Shown here piece after piece: positions 15,870 to 24,566 of a stretch of DNA of 64,000 nt (position 1 is its first letter; every line of letters begins with the position of its first letter). Source of the DNA: Mucilaginibacter pedocola (GTDB taxonomy: Bacteria; Bacteroidota; Bacteroidia; Sphingobacteriales; Sphingobacteriaceae); contig NZ_MBTF01000023.1 in assembly GCF_002013915.1 (NCBI RefSeq), forward strand, positions 434,001 through 498,000. The letters are read 5' to 3'. The translations under genes and the position numbers were made by a program. The notes under the pieces were generated by a model that was not told the origin of the DNA, did no database searches, and saw only the letters and a list, made by a program, of their open reading frames with translations.

Positions 15870-18800
15870 ATGCGTTTCGTCTCAATTTTCGGCCTTTTAT
15901 TGTTGCTTATGGTTAGCAGCGCAAGCAACGTGTTTAGCCAGCCCGAATGGAAAAAAAAGTATAACAGCCCGGCAACGGTACAAAAGATGTTTGCTGAGCC
16001 GCCTATGTTTTATGCCCCGCATGCATTTTGGTTTTGGGACGATACCTTGCGGAATAACCAACTACCGGTTAGCATGGTGAAAGAAATGGCCAAACAGAGG
16101 CTAAACCCCGGCTATGCGCATCCCCGTAGCTCTATGGATCGGCTGAATCCTAAATTCCCGTCGTTGCCTTACAGCCAATATTTAGAGAAGCCCTGGTTCG
16201 ATAATTTTGGAGAGGCAATGCAATCGGCAAAAGCAGCCGGGTTAACATTGGGTTATTGCGATGAATACGATTGGCCAAGCGGGCAGGCGGCAGACCGCGT
16301 GCTTAAACAACACCCCGACTTAGAGGCAAAATACCTGGTTTGGAAACGCTACGAAGTAAAGGGCGGGTCTGCTGTAAATTATCCGGCGGTAGACTTTGCA
16401 GTAGCAGCTAAACTATCTAACGGCAAAATAGATGCATCATCCTTAAAGGTAATTGAAGGCAGCGCAGGCATAAATTGGACCGCCCCCGCCGGGGATTGGG
16501 TGATATACACCTATGCTAAACAATTTCATGCCGGTATAGATGGGGGCAAGGTTAACTACCTCGATCCGGGCTTAATGAAAGCATTTATGCCATTAGTGCA
16601 CGATCAATACAACGCAAACTTTCAGGGCGAGATGGGTAAAACCATACCGGGTGTATTTGTTGACAACGAGGGCGATTATGGCTGGCACATGGCATGGTCA
16701 GATCATTTGGCGGAGGCGTATCTAAAGCAGAAGGGGCGCGACATTCGTCTGTGGCTCCCGTTATTAACCGAAAAAGATAATAAAGGCTTATATGTTAAAG
16801 CCCGTTTCGACTGGTTCGACACCGTGACCGATGTATATAACGAATGTTATTTTAAGCCCATTGCCGGCTGGCTTAGCAGCAAAAATATGTACTACATCAG
16901 TAACCTGTGGGAAGAATCGTTGCAGTTGCAGGCGGGTGCCGTTGGCGATTTTATGCGCATTACCCGCACGGCTACAATGCCGGGTACCGATTGCCTGCTG
17001 ATGAAATCGCAGGATGTGCATGATTTTAAGGAGACACAAACCGTGGCTGAGTTTGAGGACCGCCCTTTTATGAGCGAAATAATGGGTGTGGCCGGGTGGG
17101 GGCAAAGCCCGCAAACCATGAAGATGACACTAAATTCGGTCACCTCTTTCGGCGTTAACCACATTGTGCCCCATGGCATATATCTTAACCGCAAACCAGA
17201 AACCTACCCTTTCCCGGCCGACTGGTACACCGAGAACCCCTACTGGCCGTACCTGCACCAATGGACCGATTTTGCGCGCCGCGCTTCTTTTGTTACCCGG
17301 CAAAGTAAATTAGTTGCCGATGTTCTTTTGGTAAACCCGCAGGAAAGTATCTGGGCAAATTCCGAAAAGTTATTTGATTATAACCACCCTGAAGATGATG
17401 GTGCCTGGAACGAATTTGCAGGTAGGGTAGAGGCTCAATACTCGGGCGCTATGCGGCGCATGAACGAAAATAATTTAGATTTTTTAATAGGCGATACCTA
17501 TTATCTAAACAAAGCAACGCTTAAAGTTGCCGGGAAGCAAATCAGCCTGCTTATAAACGGGCACCAATTTAGTAGCATTGTTTTGCCGCCTATGTCGGTT
17601 GTTTCGCGCCCGGTGGCCAATAAGTTGCTGGAGTTTGCTAAAAAAGGTGGTAGTGTGGTGCTGCTCGGCGAGTTACCCACGGGCTCGCCGGAAGTTGGCG
17701 AGCAGGACCCTGTAATTATAGCGGCTATGCAGGGTCTTAAAAATTGCACGAACGTTACTGATCTTTCTGCTGCGCAAAATCCGTCTGCGCAATTGCCGGC
17801 GGCCCTTAAAAGCAAGCTGCCGCACATCAGCTTGAAAAATGCGGGCCGCTTGTATACCGCGCACAGGCAATTAGGCAATATCCATTTATACTGGTTCGCC
17901 AACAATGAGAGTGTAGAGAAAACTTTTGTGGCTTCGGTACCACAAGGCACCGGCGGTGCTGAAATATGGAATTGCGAAAACGGAACTGTAAGCCCAGTTG
18001 AAGCAACAACTGCAAATGGCTATCGTAACGTTAAGTTAACGCTGCATCCCTACGAAGGGTATTGGTTAGCCTTTAACCCTAATAGTGCCATTAAGGTTGC
18101 CCCCCGCACCGTAAAAACTTTGACCCGCCAATTAGAAGGCGACTGGGCCATAAGCTATCCCGGTGTAGATACTATTTTCAGAACTTCCGCAAGTGCATTC
18201 TTTTCTGATGATAGCGCAGTCAAGCCCGCGCTGTTAACAAATAGGACCGTCGACCCGTCATGGAAAAGGTCTTCTTTTATAAAAGGATCGCTTACCCGGG
18301 TAGTTAGTACAGATGGAAAGGATAAACGACAGGAGCTGAAATCCCTCGGCGGAAAGTATGCTTATTGGCAACTCACCATTCCGGCCGGTGCCCGCGAGGT
18401 AATCTTGCCATCAGCAATGCAAAACGCACCGATATACCTTGACGGAGAGTTACTAAGCAAAACCGCAGGAGCTGTAGCCTTAAAGAACGATGCCCGAACA
18501 TTAGCTTTCGCCATAAATACCGACGAGCAGTTGCCTGCGCAACCCATAAAGTTTTTGATGGGAAATAAGGTTTCGCGCCCATTACAAAGCTGGTTCGCCT
18601 ATGGGCTTGACGAATATACCGGCTATGTAGACTACGAAAAGGAAGTGGTGATAAACAAATCGAGCCAAAAGCTATGCCTCGATATTGCCGGTGTGGATTA
18701 CATGGCCGAAGTTTTTGTGAACGGTAAATCGGTTGGTAGTCGGTTATGGCCGCCTTACAAGTTTAACGTGCCCAATGAATTGGTTAAGGATGGGAAAAAT

Positions 18801-18962
18801 ACCATACGCATTCGTGTTGGCAACCTCATGCTAAACAGCATGTCGATGAAAAACGACTTGCACCAACTCAGAACCTGGTCGTGGGGTATGTCTCCCGCTC
18901 CCGAACTGGACGACTATAATACAGAAATAAAAGGCCCTGTATCACTGGTGTTTTCTAAGTAG
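15870..18962 (+). CDS. Large secreted glycoside hydrolase, GH106-like (putative alpha-L-rhamnosidase)
   Basis: A 1030-residue protein with a signal peptide ending near SNVFSQ. The N-terminal half starts with APHAFWFWDD and contains GLTLGYCDEYDWPSGQAAD, PGVFVDNEGDYGWHMAWSD and a long barrel region that matches GH106-type and related retaining enzymes of about 1000 residues. The C-terminal 150 residues are a galactose-binding-like jelly roll (DIAGVDYMAEVFVNGKSVGS). Known GH106 enzymes cleave L-rhamnose from pectic or other plant glycans. It is more divergent than the second family member at 33.1 kb, so rhamnoside specificity is less sure. Probably cotranscribed with the GH78-like gene; a terminator follows at 19000-19042. 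Confidence 0.75.
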   Translation: MRFVSIFGLLLLLMVSSASNVFSQPEWKKKYNSPATVQKMFAEPPMFYAPHAFWFWDDTLRNNQLPVSMVKEMAKQRLNPGYAHPRSSMDRLNPKFPSLPYSQYLEKPWFDNFGEAMQSAKAAGLTLGYCDEYDWPSGQAADRVLKQHPDLEAKYLVWKRYEVKGGSAVNYPAVDFAVAAKLSNGKIDASSLKVIEGSAGINWTAPAGDWVIYTYAKQFHAGIDGGKVNYLDPGLMKAFMPLVHDQYNANFQGEMGKTIPGVFVDNEGDYGWHMAWSDHLAEAYLKQKGRDIRLWLPLLTEKDNKGLYVKARFDWFDTVTDVYNECYFKPIAGWLSSKNMYYISNLWEESLQLQAGAVGDFMRITRTATMPGTDCLLMKSQDVHDFKETQTVAEFEDRPFMSEIMGVAGWGQSPQTMKMTLNSVTSFGVNHIVPHGIYLNRKPETYPFPADWYTENPYWPYLHQWTDFARRASFVTRQSKLVADVLLVNPQESIWANSEKLFDYNHPEDDGAWNEFAGRVEAQYSGAMRRMNENNLDFLIGDTYYLNKATLKVAGKQISLLINGHQFSSIVLPPMSVVSRPVANKLLEFAKKGGSVVLLGELPTGSPEVGEQDPVIIAAMQGLKNCTNVTDLSAAQNPSAQLPAALKSKLPHISLKNAGRLYTAHRQLGNIHLYWFANNESVEKTFVASVPQGTGGAEIWNCENGTVSPVEATTANGYRNVKLTLHPYEGYWLAFNPNSAIKVAPRTVKTLTRQLEGDWAISYPGVDTIFRTSASAFFSDDSAVKPALLTNRTVDPSWKRSSFIKGSLTRVVSTDGKDKRQELKSLGGKYAYWQLTIPAGAREVILPSAMQNAPIYLDGELLSKTAGAVALKNDARTLAFAINTDEQLPAQPIKFLMGNKVSRPLQSWFAYGLDEYTGYVDYEKEVVINKSSQKLCLDIAGVDYMAEVFVNGKSVGSRLWPPYKFNVPNELVKDGKNTIRIRVGNLMLNSMSMKNDLHQLRTWSWGMSPAPELDDYNTEIKGPVSLVFSK

Positions 18963-18999
18963 ATCAATAAAACGAGAACTTTAAATAAACGAAATGCTG

Positions 19000-19042
19000 A
19001 AAGGCGATATGATCTGGCAAAAAGATCGTAACGCCTTTTTTT
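19000..19042 (+). terminator. Intrinsic terminator of the rhamnosidase pair
   Basis: AAAGGCG pairs with CGCCTTT, with an inner GATC/GATC pairing in the arm, followed by a T-run to 19042. It lies 38 bp after the GH106-like gene. Confidence 0.75.
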
Positions 19043-19087
19043 GTAAGCAAAAAAATTAAGGCAAGTTTTTAATAAAATCTATAATGT

Positions 19088-19121
19088 CTATAGAATTAGT
19101 ATTAATTATTTTTTACTTTTG
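19088..19121 (+). promoter_or_regulatory. Candidate promoter with TCTATAG box before the histone H1-like gene
   Basis: A perfect Bacteroidota -7 box TACTTTTG (TAnnTTTG) lies at 19114-19121. Just upstream, 19088-19107 reads TCTATAGAATTAGTATTAAT, which resembles the box in front of cysE (TCTATAGTATTAATATACTA). The -33 TTG is not evident. The distance to the start codon is 117 bp. Confidence 0.45.
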
Positions 19122-19237
19122 ATTCGATGCACCTGTTCGAGGTTAAGTTTGTTCATAACATGTTGAGCAGAGCTCTTTTTGGGGTAGCAATTAACGATAT
19201 AGTGTTTAATAATTAAGTATTTATTTGCAATAGAATA

Positions 19238-19420
19238 ATGGCAACATCAGGGTATGCACAATTAAAAACTCTTATTGAAGAAGGAGAGGCTGACGCCGAA
19301 AAGTTTTATAACAAAGGTAACCAGGCGGCGGGCGTTAGGCTGCGGATAAAGCTGCAGCAGGTACGAAAACTCGCGCAGGAGATAAGGCAGGAAATAACTG
19401 CAATAAAACGACAGAAATAA
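19238..19420 (+). CDS. Histone H1-like small basic protein
   Basis: A 60-residue protein: an acidic-to-mixed N-terminus (LKTLIEEGEADAEKFYNKGN), then a Lys/Arg/Gln-rich helical half (AGVRLRIKLQQVRKLAQEIRQEI). This pattern matches the short histone H1-like proteins of Bacteroidota, related to chlamydial Hc1, which are thought to bind DNA or nucleoids. A TAnnTTTG promoter box lies 117 bp upstream. It is followed after 12 bp by tRNA-Cys on the same strand, so cotranscription is possible. Confidence 0.85.
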   Translation: MATSGYAQLKTLIEEGEADAEKFYNKGNQAAGVRLRIKLQQVRKLAQEIRQEITAIKRQK

Positions 19421-19432
19421 TATCAACAACAT

Positions 19433-19503
19433 GGCCAGGTGGCCGAGAGGTGAGGCAAGGGTCTGCAAAACCTTCTACAGCGGTTCAAATCCGCTTCTGG
19501 CCT
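19433..19503 (+). tRNA. tRNA-Cys (anticodon GCA)
   Basis: A full cloverleaf: acceptor GGCCAGG with TCTGGCC (one G-U), D arm, anticodon stem AGGGT/ACCTT with loop CTGCAAA (anticodon GCA), and T arm AGCGG-TTCAAAT-CCGCT. The discriminator base is T, as usual for tRNA-Cys. CCA is not encoded. It lies about 1.15 kb upstream of the cysteine genes cysE-cysM. Confidence 0.95.
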
Positions 19504-19569
19504 CCTATTAATTAAAAGAATATCGGGCGATCGGTTTAGCCGTTACCCGGCATCAATTAGCATCGTTAC

Positions 19570-20001
19570 ATGAAGAAAACCTTATCCCCAATGCTGTTCA
19601 AGTTCTTCAGCATTGCCGAGCCACATTTGTTTTCAACCGATTCGCCCTTTAGTTTTAAAACCGTTACTTACTATAAAGTAAAGCCGGGGCGTTTAAATGA
19701 GTTTGTTGCCCTCTGGAAGAAAAGTGCGCAGCCTATTTATAAAGAATTGGTAGCGCAGGGGCATTTACTAAGTTTTAAAGCACGGTCGCCTTTATACCAA
19801 AGTACCGGGAGCAACCGTTGGGATATGAAAGTAGAGCTTACCTATAAAACAGAGGAAGCCGCTTTTGATGAGGTGGCCCGCACGCAAGCCGTAAACAAAG
19901 TATTTAGGGATGCCGATGCTTACCGCCGTACGCAAGCGCATTTGGCCGAAGTGGTTTTGGCGCAATGGGCCGTAAAGGCCACTAATTTTATTTTAAACTA
20001 A
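19570..20001 (+). CDS. Hypothetical protein, probable dimeric alpha/beta barrel
   Basis: A 143-residue protein without a clear signal peptide. The segment from about 30 to 125 (FKTVTYYKVKPGRLNEFVAL, then a long Lys-rich helix, RWDMKVELTYKTEEAAFDEVART) has the beta-alpha-beta pattern of ferredoxin-like dimeric barrels such as NIPSNAP or antibiotic-biosynthesis-monooxygenase domains. No catalytic residue can be assigned. It ends 5 bp before the thioredoxin-like gene, so the two are likely cotranscribed. Confidence 0.6.
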   Translation: MKKTLSPMLFKFFSIAEPHLFSTDSPFSFKTVTYYKVKPGRLNEFVALWKKSAQPIYKELVAQGHLLSFKARSPLYQSTGSNRWDMKVELTYKTEEAAFDEVARTQAVNKVFRDADAYRRTQAHLAEVVLAQWAVKATNFILN

Positions 20002-20006
20002 CGTAT

Positions 20007-20324
20007 ATGGCACTTACCATAACCGACGACAATTTTGAAGAGCTGGTACTACACGCTAACAAACCCGTGCTGCTTGATATTTGCGCCGAGTGGTGCGGCG
20101 CCAGCAATATGGTTAACCCGGTGATAGAACAAATTTACCAGGAGTACCAGGGCAAAGCCATTGTTGCAAAACTGGATGCCGACTGTAACCCTATAACACC
20201 CAAAAGGTATGGCGTGCGCAATATACCCGCCTTATTGTTCTTCAAAAATGGAGAAGTAGTTGATAAGCAGATAGGTGCTGCGCCCAAAGCAGTAGTTGCT
20301 GCATTGTTGGATAAACAGTTTTAA
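20007..20324 (+). CDS. Thioredoxin-fold protein with altered active site (WCGAS)
   Basis: A 105-residue single-domain protein with the whole thioredoxin outline: VLLDICAEWCGAS, then VAKLDADCNPITPKRYGVRNIPALLFFKNGEVV. It keeps the buried Asp (Asp24), the first active-site Cys (Cys30) and the cis-Pro of NIPA, but the second Cys is Ser33 and the usual Pro is Ala32 (CGPC becomes CGAS). It cannot act as a normal dithiol reductase. A monothiol, mixed-disulfide, glutathione-linked or chaperone-like function is more likely. An extra Cys26 sits four residues before Cys30. It follows the alpha/beta-barrel gene by 5 bp. Confidence 0.85.
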   Translation: MALTITDDNFEELVLHANKPVLLDICAEWCGASNMVNPVIEQIYQEYQGKAIVAKLDADCNPITPKRYGVRNIPALLFFKNGEVVDKQIGAAPKAVVAALLDKQF

Positions 20325-20653
20325 CTGCATTGCCTAAACTAATAACGCCACCATCGCTCTACCGGGCTGTCCTCTCAAAGAGCCCCATATCTACGCGGTA
20401 AACTTCTCGCAAAAATATTTGTGACACTCCGTTAACATCTTTTTTAGCTCGTATATAAATTCTATAGTATTAATATACTATTATTGTGCGCCTTACTTGT
20501 AGTAGTAGGGTGCTATTTATCAAGGATATACCACAAAGTGTTTTATGAAAACGTGTTGAAGCTGAATTTTTCCGGGCTCGCCCCGGTTTGTTAACATGCA
20601 TAATATGCGTAGCACGCGCATAATTATTACCCTATCAACAGTTAAAAAACATC
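20325..20653. other. Intergenic control region upstream of cysE
   Basis: 329 bp without a gene. It holds the operator-like inverted repeat at 20464-20481, an adjacent imperfect -7 box TATTATTG at 20480-20487, a short GC hairpin CCGGG/CCCGG at 20572-20586, and an ATGCG...CGCGCAT dyad around 20604-20620. I could not fit a known riboswitch to it. Confidence 0.5.
20464..20481. promoter_or_regulatory. Operator-like inverted repeat ATAGTAT-TAAT-ATACTAT before cysE
   Basis: A perfect 7+7 inverted repeat with a 4-base spacer lies next to an imperfect TAnnTTTG-type box, where a repressor or activator of the cysteine operon would be expected. The size and AT-rich palindromic form suit an Rrf2/CymR- or GntR-like dimer, but the regulator is not identified here. 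Confidence 0.45.
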
Positions 20654-21472
20654 ATGAAAGATATACAGCTCAATGGCTTTATTGAATTGCTTTTTCAAAC
20701 GCATAAGGCAGAGTGGGAAGCCACACCATCTAACCAACAGGCCATTCATTGGCTAAACGACCTGCTGGAGTTTTTGTTCCCCAACAGCCGCCTCAATAAA
20801 AAAATAATTTACGAAGGCCAGCTGAAAAAGAGCCAGATAGAACTGGAGAATATCCTGCTCAGCTACCTCGACCCCGAACAAATAAATATTACTGATGCCG
20901 TTGAACGCTTTTACGAGGCTTTGGCCGGCATATACCAGGACCTGCGTGCCGATGCCGCCCGCATGTACGAGCAAGACCCCGCCGCAGGCAGCGTGCACGA
21001 GGTCATCGTATCGTATCCCGGTTTTTATGCCATAGCGGTGCATCGTATAGCCCATCAGCTTTCGCAATTGGCGGTGCCTATATTGCCACGCATACTAAAC
21101 GAGCATGCCCATGGTAAAACGGGGGTTGATATACACCCCAGCGCACGTATAGGTGTTCCGTTTTGTATAGACCATGGTACGGGTATTGTAATAGGCGCAA
21201 CGGCCATCATCGGTAAAAACGTAACCATATACCAGGGCGTAACTATTGGCGCAGCGCAGGTAAGCAAAGGGCTTAAAGACACAAAACGCCATCCAACGGT
21301 TGAAGATAACGTGACCATATACGCCCGTAGCACCATCTTGGGCGGTAAAACCATTATTGGGCACGATAGCATTATTGGCGGCAGCGTTTTTTTAACCAAA
21401 AGCGTGGAGCCTTATTCCAGCGTGTTCAACACGCACCAATTACGAATAGAAGTTAAAACTGATATACAATAA
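20654..21472 (+). CDS. cysE: Serine O-acetyltransferase
   Basis: A 272-residue protein with an N-terminal helical domain (about 1-135) and a left-handed beta-helix of hexapeptide repeats (GVDIHPSARIG, IDHGTGIVIGATAIIG, NVTIYQGVTIGA). The catalytic His is in IDHGTGIVIG. It acetylates L-serine with acetyl-CoA to give O-acetylserine, the substrate of the cysteine synthase encoded 2 bp downstream. The long N-terminal domain is the form common in Bacteroidota. Likely controlled from the palindrome at 20464-20481. Confidence 0.93.
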   Translation: MKDIQLNGFIELLFQTHKAEWEATPSNQQAIHWLNDLLEFLFPNSRLNKKIIYEGQLKKSQIELENILLSYLDPEQINITDAVERFYEALAGIYQDLRADAARMYEQDPAAGSVHEVIVSYPGFYAIAVHRIAHQLSQLAVPILPRILNEHAHGKTGVDIHPSARIGVPFCIDHGTGIVIGATAIIGKNVTIYQGVTIGAAQVSKGLKDTKRHPTVEDNVTIYARSTILGGKTIIGHDSIIGGSVFLTKSVEPYSSVFNTHQLRIEVKTDIQ

Positions 21473-21474
21473 TT

Positions 21475-22347
21475 ATGGCCGGTATTATTGACCTTATTGG
21501 CAACACGCCGCTTGTTGAGCTTACCAAGCTTAACCCAAACCCCAATGTAAAAGTATTTGCCAAGCTGGAGGGTAACAACCCCGGCGGCAGCGTTAAAGAC
21601 AGGGCAGCGTTCAATATGATAAGCAGCGCCTTAGAGCGCGGCGAAATAAACAAGGGCACACGGTTGGTTGAGGCTACCAGCGGAAACACCGGCATTGCCC
21701 TGGCCATGATAGCAAACTTATTCGGGCTGGATATTGAACTGGTAATGCCTGCAAACTCCACCCGCGAGCGTACGCTTACTATGGAGGCTTTTGGTGCAAC
21801 GGTTACCCTGCTCGAAAATATTGAGGCCTGCCGCGATTACGCCGAAGCCAAAGGCGTTACCGAAGGGCATTTTCTGCTGAACCAATTTGCCAACAGCGAT
21901 AATTATATGGCCCATTACAAAGCAACCGGGCCCGAAATTTGGCGCGATACCAACGGCGGCATCACGCATTTTGTAAGCGCTATGGGTACCACGGGCACCA
22001 TAATGGGCTGCTCGCGCTACCTTAAAGAAAAGAATGCCGATGTACAAATAGTGGGTTGCCAGCCGACTGAAAACTCATCTATCCCCGGCATTCGCCGTTG
22101 GGAACCTGCTTACCTGCCAAAAATATTCGAAGCAAGCAGAGTTGACCGCACCATAGATGTTTCGGAAGCTGATGCCACACAAATGGCGCGCAAGCTGGCC
22201 CGCGAAGAAGGTATTTTTGCCGGCATGAGCACTGGCGGCGCCTGTGTGGCTGCCTTACAAGTTGCGGCAGAACTATCGGAAGGAACCGTCGTATTCATAG
22301 CCTGCGACAGGGGCGACCGTTATTTGAGCAGCCCGCTGTTCGGGTAG
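21475..22347 (+). CDS. cysM: Cysteine synthase B (O-acetylserine sulfhydrylase)
   Basis: A 290-residue PLP enzyme of fold type II. Lys41 in NNPGGSVKDRAAF is the cofactor lysine; TSGNTGIALA binds substrate and the GTTGT loop (SAMGTTGTIMG) binds the PLP phosphate. It converts O-acetylserine and sulfide (or thiosulfate) to cysteine. The length (about 290) and the C-terminal CDRGDRYLSSPLF suit CysM better than CysK. It follows cysE with a 2-bp gap, forming a two-step cysteine operon. Confidence 0.93.
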   Translation: MAGIIDLIGNTPLVELTKLNPNPNVKVFAKLEGNNPGGSVKDRAAFNMISSALERGEINKGTRLVEATSGNTGIALAMIANLFGLDIELVMPANSTRERTLTMEAFGATVTLLENIEACRDYAEAKGVTEGHFLLNQFANSDNYMAHYKATGPEIWRDTNGGITHFVSAMGTTGTIMGCSRYLKEKNADVQIVGCQPTENSSIPGIRRWEPAYLPKIFEASRVDRTIDVSEADATQMARKLAREEGIFAGMSTGGACVAALQVAAELSEGTVVFIACDRGDRYLSSPLFG

Positions 22348-22500
22348 CCGAAGGAAAAATCTTCGCTTATATTGCAGCTGCCTGACCAGGCATAATAATC
22401 AAATTATGCGCTATTGCGGTCAAAAGCGACAAACCACTTTGTAGCATTAGTTTTAATTTTGGATAGATGATGCTCGTCATCTAACCAAAACAGAACCTAT

Positions 22501-23928
22501 ATGCAACAGAATGTAAAAATCGGATTGTTCGGCATCGGGCTGCAGGCTTATTGGGAACAATTCCCCGGGCTTGAGGAACGCTTAAAAGGCTATGTAGGCC
22601 AGGTTGCCGGTAAAATGCAGCAATTCTCGGCCGAGATCGTAAACCTCGGTTTGGTAGATACTCCCGCCGCTGCCTTTGAAGCCGGCGACCGCTTTAAGGT
22701 AGAAGATGTAGACCTTATTTTTCTGTACGTAACTACCTATGCTTTATCATCAACGGTGCTGCCTGCTGTGCGCAAAGCTAAAGTGCCTGTGGTTATACTC
22801 AACCTTACGCCGCTGAAAAGCATCGATTATGCATCCTTCAATAATTTGAACGACCGCACAACCATGACGGGCGAGTGGCTTGCGCATTGCTCTGCCTGCC
22901 CCGTGCCCGAGATAGCCAACGTTTTTAAACGCAGCGGTATTCCTTTTTACCAAATTACGGGTATGCTGGAGAACGATCCGCATGTTTGGGCCGAGGTAGA
23001 GGAGTGGATAGATGCCGCCCGGGTAAAACGAACCATGTACTACAACCGCTTGGGGGTTATGGGTAACTATTACAACGGCATGCTGGATATTTACACCGAC
23101 CTAACGCTGCAATGCGCCGTTTTTGGCGGGCATATAGAAATTGTAGAGGTTGACGAATTATCGGGCATAAGGGAAGCCGTAACGGATGGGCAGATCGCCG
23201 AAAAGCTCGAAGAGATAAACAACAGGTTTGATGTGCAGCCCGATTGTTCGGCAGAAGAACTGGAGCGCGCGGCGAAAACGGCCGTAGCGTTAGATGTAAT
23301 GGTAGCTAAATATCAATTGGGGTCGTTAGCCTATTACCACCGCGGAGCAGGCAACCCGGCCAATGCAAATACCATGTCCTCGGTTATTCTCGGTAATTCC
23401 TTACTTACGGGCCACAATGTACCGGTAGCGGGCGAGTACGAGATCAAAAACGTGCAGGCCATGAAAATTATCGATACCCTTGGTGCAGGCGGCTCCTTCA
23501 CCGAGTATTATGCGATGGACTATGAGGATGATGTGGTACTGATGGGGCACGACGGGCCCTGCCATCCGCGCATAGCCGAAGGCAAAATAAAAGTGAAGCC
23601 GCTGTTGGTATACCACGGCAAAATAGGTAACGGGCTTTCGGTAGAGATGTCGGTGCTGCATGGGCCGGTAACCTTGTTATCCGTTGTGGAAACAGGTAAG
23701 GGCTCATTGTGCTTTTTAGTGGCCGAAGGCGAATCGGTGCCGGGGCCTATATTGGAAATTGGCAACACAAACAGCCGTTACAAGTTTTCGATAGGTGCCC
23801 GCAATTTTGTAGAGAACTGGAATCAGCACGGGCCGGCGCATCATTGTGCTATCGGGAAAGGCAATTTAGCCTCGCGGATAAAAAAGCTGGGATCGATGCT
23901 GGGGATAGAAACCATACAAGTTTGTTAA
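22501..23928 (+). CDS. Sugar isomerase of the L-arabinose/L-fucose isomerase family
   Basis: A 475-residue protein with the AraA-like fold order. The N-terminal half includes LIFLYVTTYALSSTVLPAVR and VVILNLTPLKSIDYASFNN; the C-terminal half holds MGHDGPCHPRIAEGKIKVKP and GPAHHCAIGKG, which are the Glu/His-rich metal-site regions of arabinose isomerases. It would interconvert an aldose and a ketose in the cytoplasm. It is shorter and more divergent than classical AraA (about 500), so the substrate may be another pentose or deoxyhexose. It stands alone, ahead of the rhamnoside locus, and could process a side-chain sugar from the same glycan; that link is inference. Confidence 0.75.
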   Translation: MQQNVKIGLFGIGLQAYWEQFPGLEERLKGYVGQVAGKMQQFSAEIVNLGLVDTPAAAFEAGDRFKVEDVDLIFLYVTTYALSSTVLPAVRKAKVPVVILNLTPLKSIDYASFNNLNDRTTMTGEWLAHCSACPVPEIANVFKRSGIPFYQITGMLENDPHVWAEVEEWIDAARVKRTMYYNRLGVMGNYYNGMLDIYTDLTLQCAVFGGHIEIVEVDELSGIREAVTDGQIAEKLEEINNRFDVQPDCSAEELERAAKTAVALDVMVAKYQLGSLAYYHRGAGNPANANTMSSVILGNSLLTGHNVPVAGEYEIKNVQAMKIIDTLGAGGSFTEYYAMDYEDDVVLMGHDGPCHPRIAEGKIKVKPLLVYHGKIGNGLSVEMSVLHGPVTLLSVVETGKGSLCFLVAEGESVPGPILEIGNTNSRYKFSIGARNFVENWNQHGPAHHCAIGKGNLASRIKKLGSMLGIETIQVC

Positions 23929-23934
23929 GCCGGT

Positions 23935-23977
23935 GCAAAGCCTGTTCTGTTTGTTACGAAAGAGGCTTTGCCATTTT
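23935..23977 (+). terminator. Possible terminator of the isomerase gene
   Basis: GCAAAGCC (23935-23942) pairs with GGCTTTGC (23964-23971) over a 21-base loop, followed by CATTTTAC. It lies between two convergent genes and reaches the last codons of the sigma-factor gene. Confidence 0.4.
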
Positions 23978-24566
23978 ACTGCAGGCCCGATAGCAATGCC
24001 AGCAGTATAGATATTTTGTGGAAGTTGGTTTTAACGTGTTTTACAGCTACCGATAGCTGGTTCTCTACGGTGTGTTTGCTGATGTTCAGTTGTTCGGCAA
24101 TTTCGGTGTTGCTCAGGTCCCTAAACTTGCTCAGGTAAAATATCTCTGTGCAGCGTTTAGGTAAACTCTTCAGGCAGGCTTCTAAAATGCTCTGGTTATC
24201 GCTTACCGCTAATTTTTCGTAACCGAGGTTATTTACCGAGCCATATTCGGCATATTCGTGACCATCATTATCAATACTTTCTAACAGGAGTAGCTTAGCC
24301 GCTTTAGCGCGCCTGTAAACCTCGTAACGCGTGCACGAGTTTAAGTAGTGCCCAAAATTGCGTATATCAAGGCTTTCGCGCTTCTTCCAAATACATACAA
24401 AAACTTCCTGAACTACCTCTTCGCACAGGCCTTGGTCTTTTATATAATGCGCCGCGGCTTTATATAGCCGTAACCAATACCTATCGTACAATAAGCCAAA
24501 GGCCCTATGGTCATCGGCTTGCACCTGTTGCCACAACTCTTCGTCGGTTAGTAATATTTTACACAT
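23976..24566 (-). CDS. ECF-type RNA polymerase sigma-70 factor (SusCD locus)
   Basis: A 196-residue protein with sigma region 2 (HRAFGLLYDRYWLRLYKAA, then EVVQEVFVCIWKKRESLDIR) and region 4 (LPKRCTEIFYLSKF, DLSNTEIAEQLNISKHTVEN) and no region 1 or 3, typical of Bacteroidota ECF sigma factors. It is transcribed away from the FecR gene at 24875, which starts 309 bp off. In such loci the sigma factor is held by FecR until the SusC-like receptor signals substrate, then drives the susCD operon. The C-terminus ends ALLSGLQ. Confidence 0.9.
   Translation of the reverse strand: MCKILLTDEELWQQVQADDHRAFGLLYDRYWLRLYKAAAHYIKDQGLCEEVVQEVFVCIWKKRESLDIRNFGHYLNSCTRYEVYRRAKAAKLLLLESIDNDGHEYAEYGSVNNLGYEKLAVSDNQSILEACLKSLPKRCTEIFYLSKFRDLSNTEIAEQLNISKHTVENQLSVAVKHVKTNFHKISILLALLSGLQ

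Noticed and set aside
20325..20653. SAM or other riboswitch upstream of cysE
   Set aside because: Short GC dyads exist, but no conserved riboswitch core could be matched by eye.
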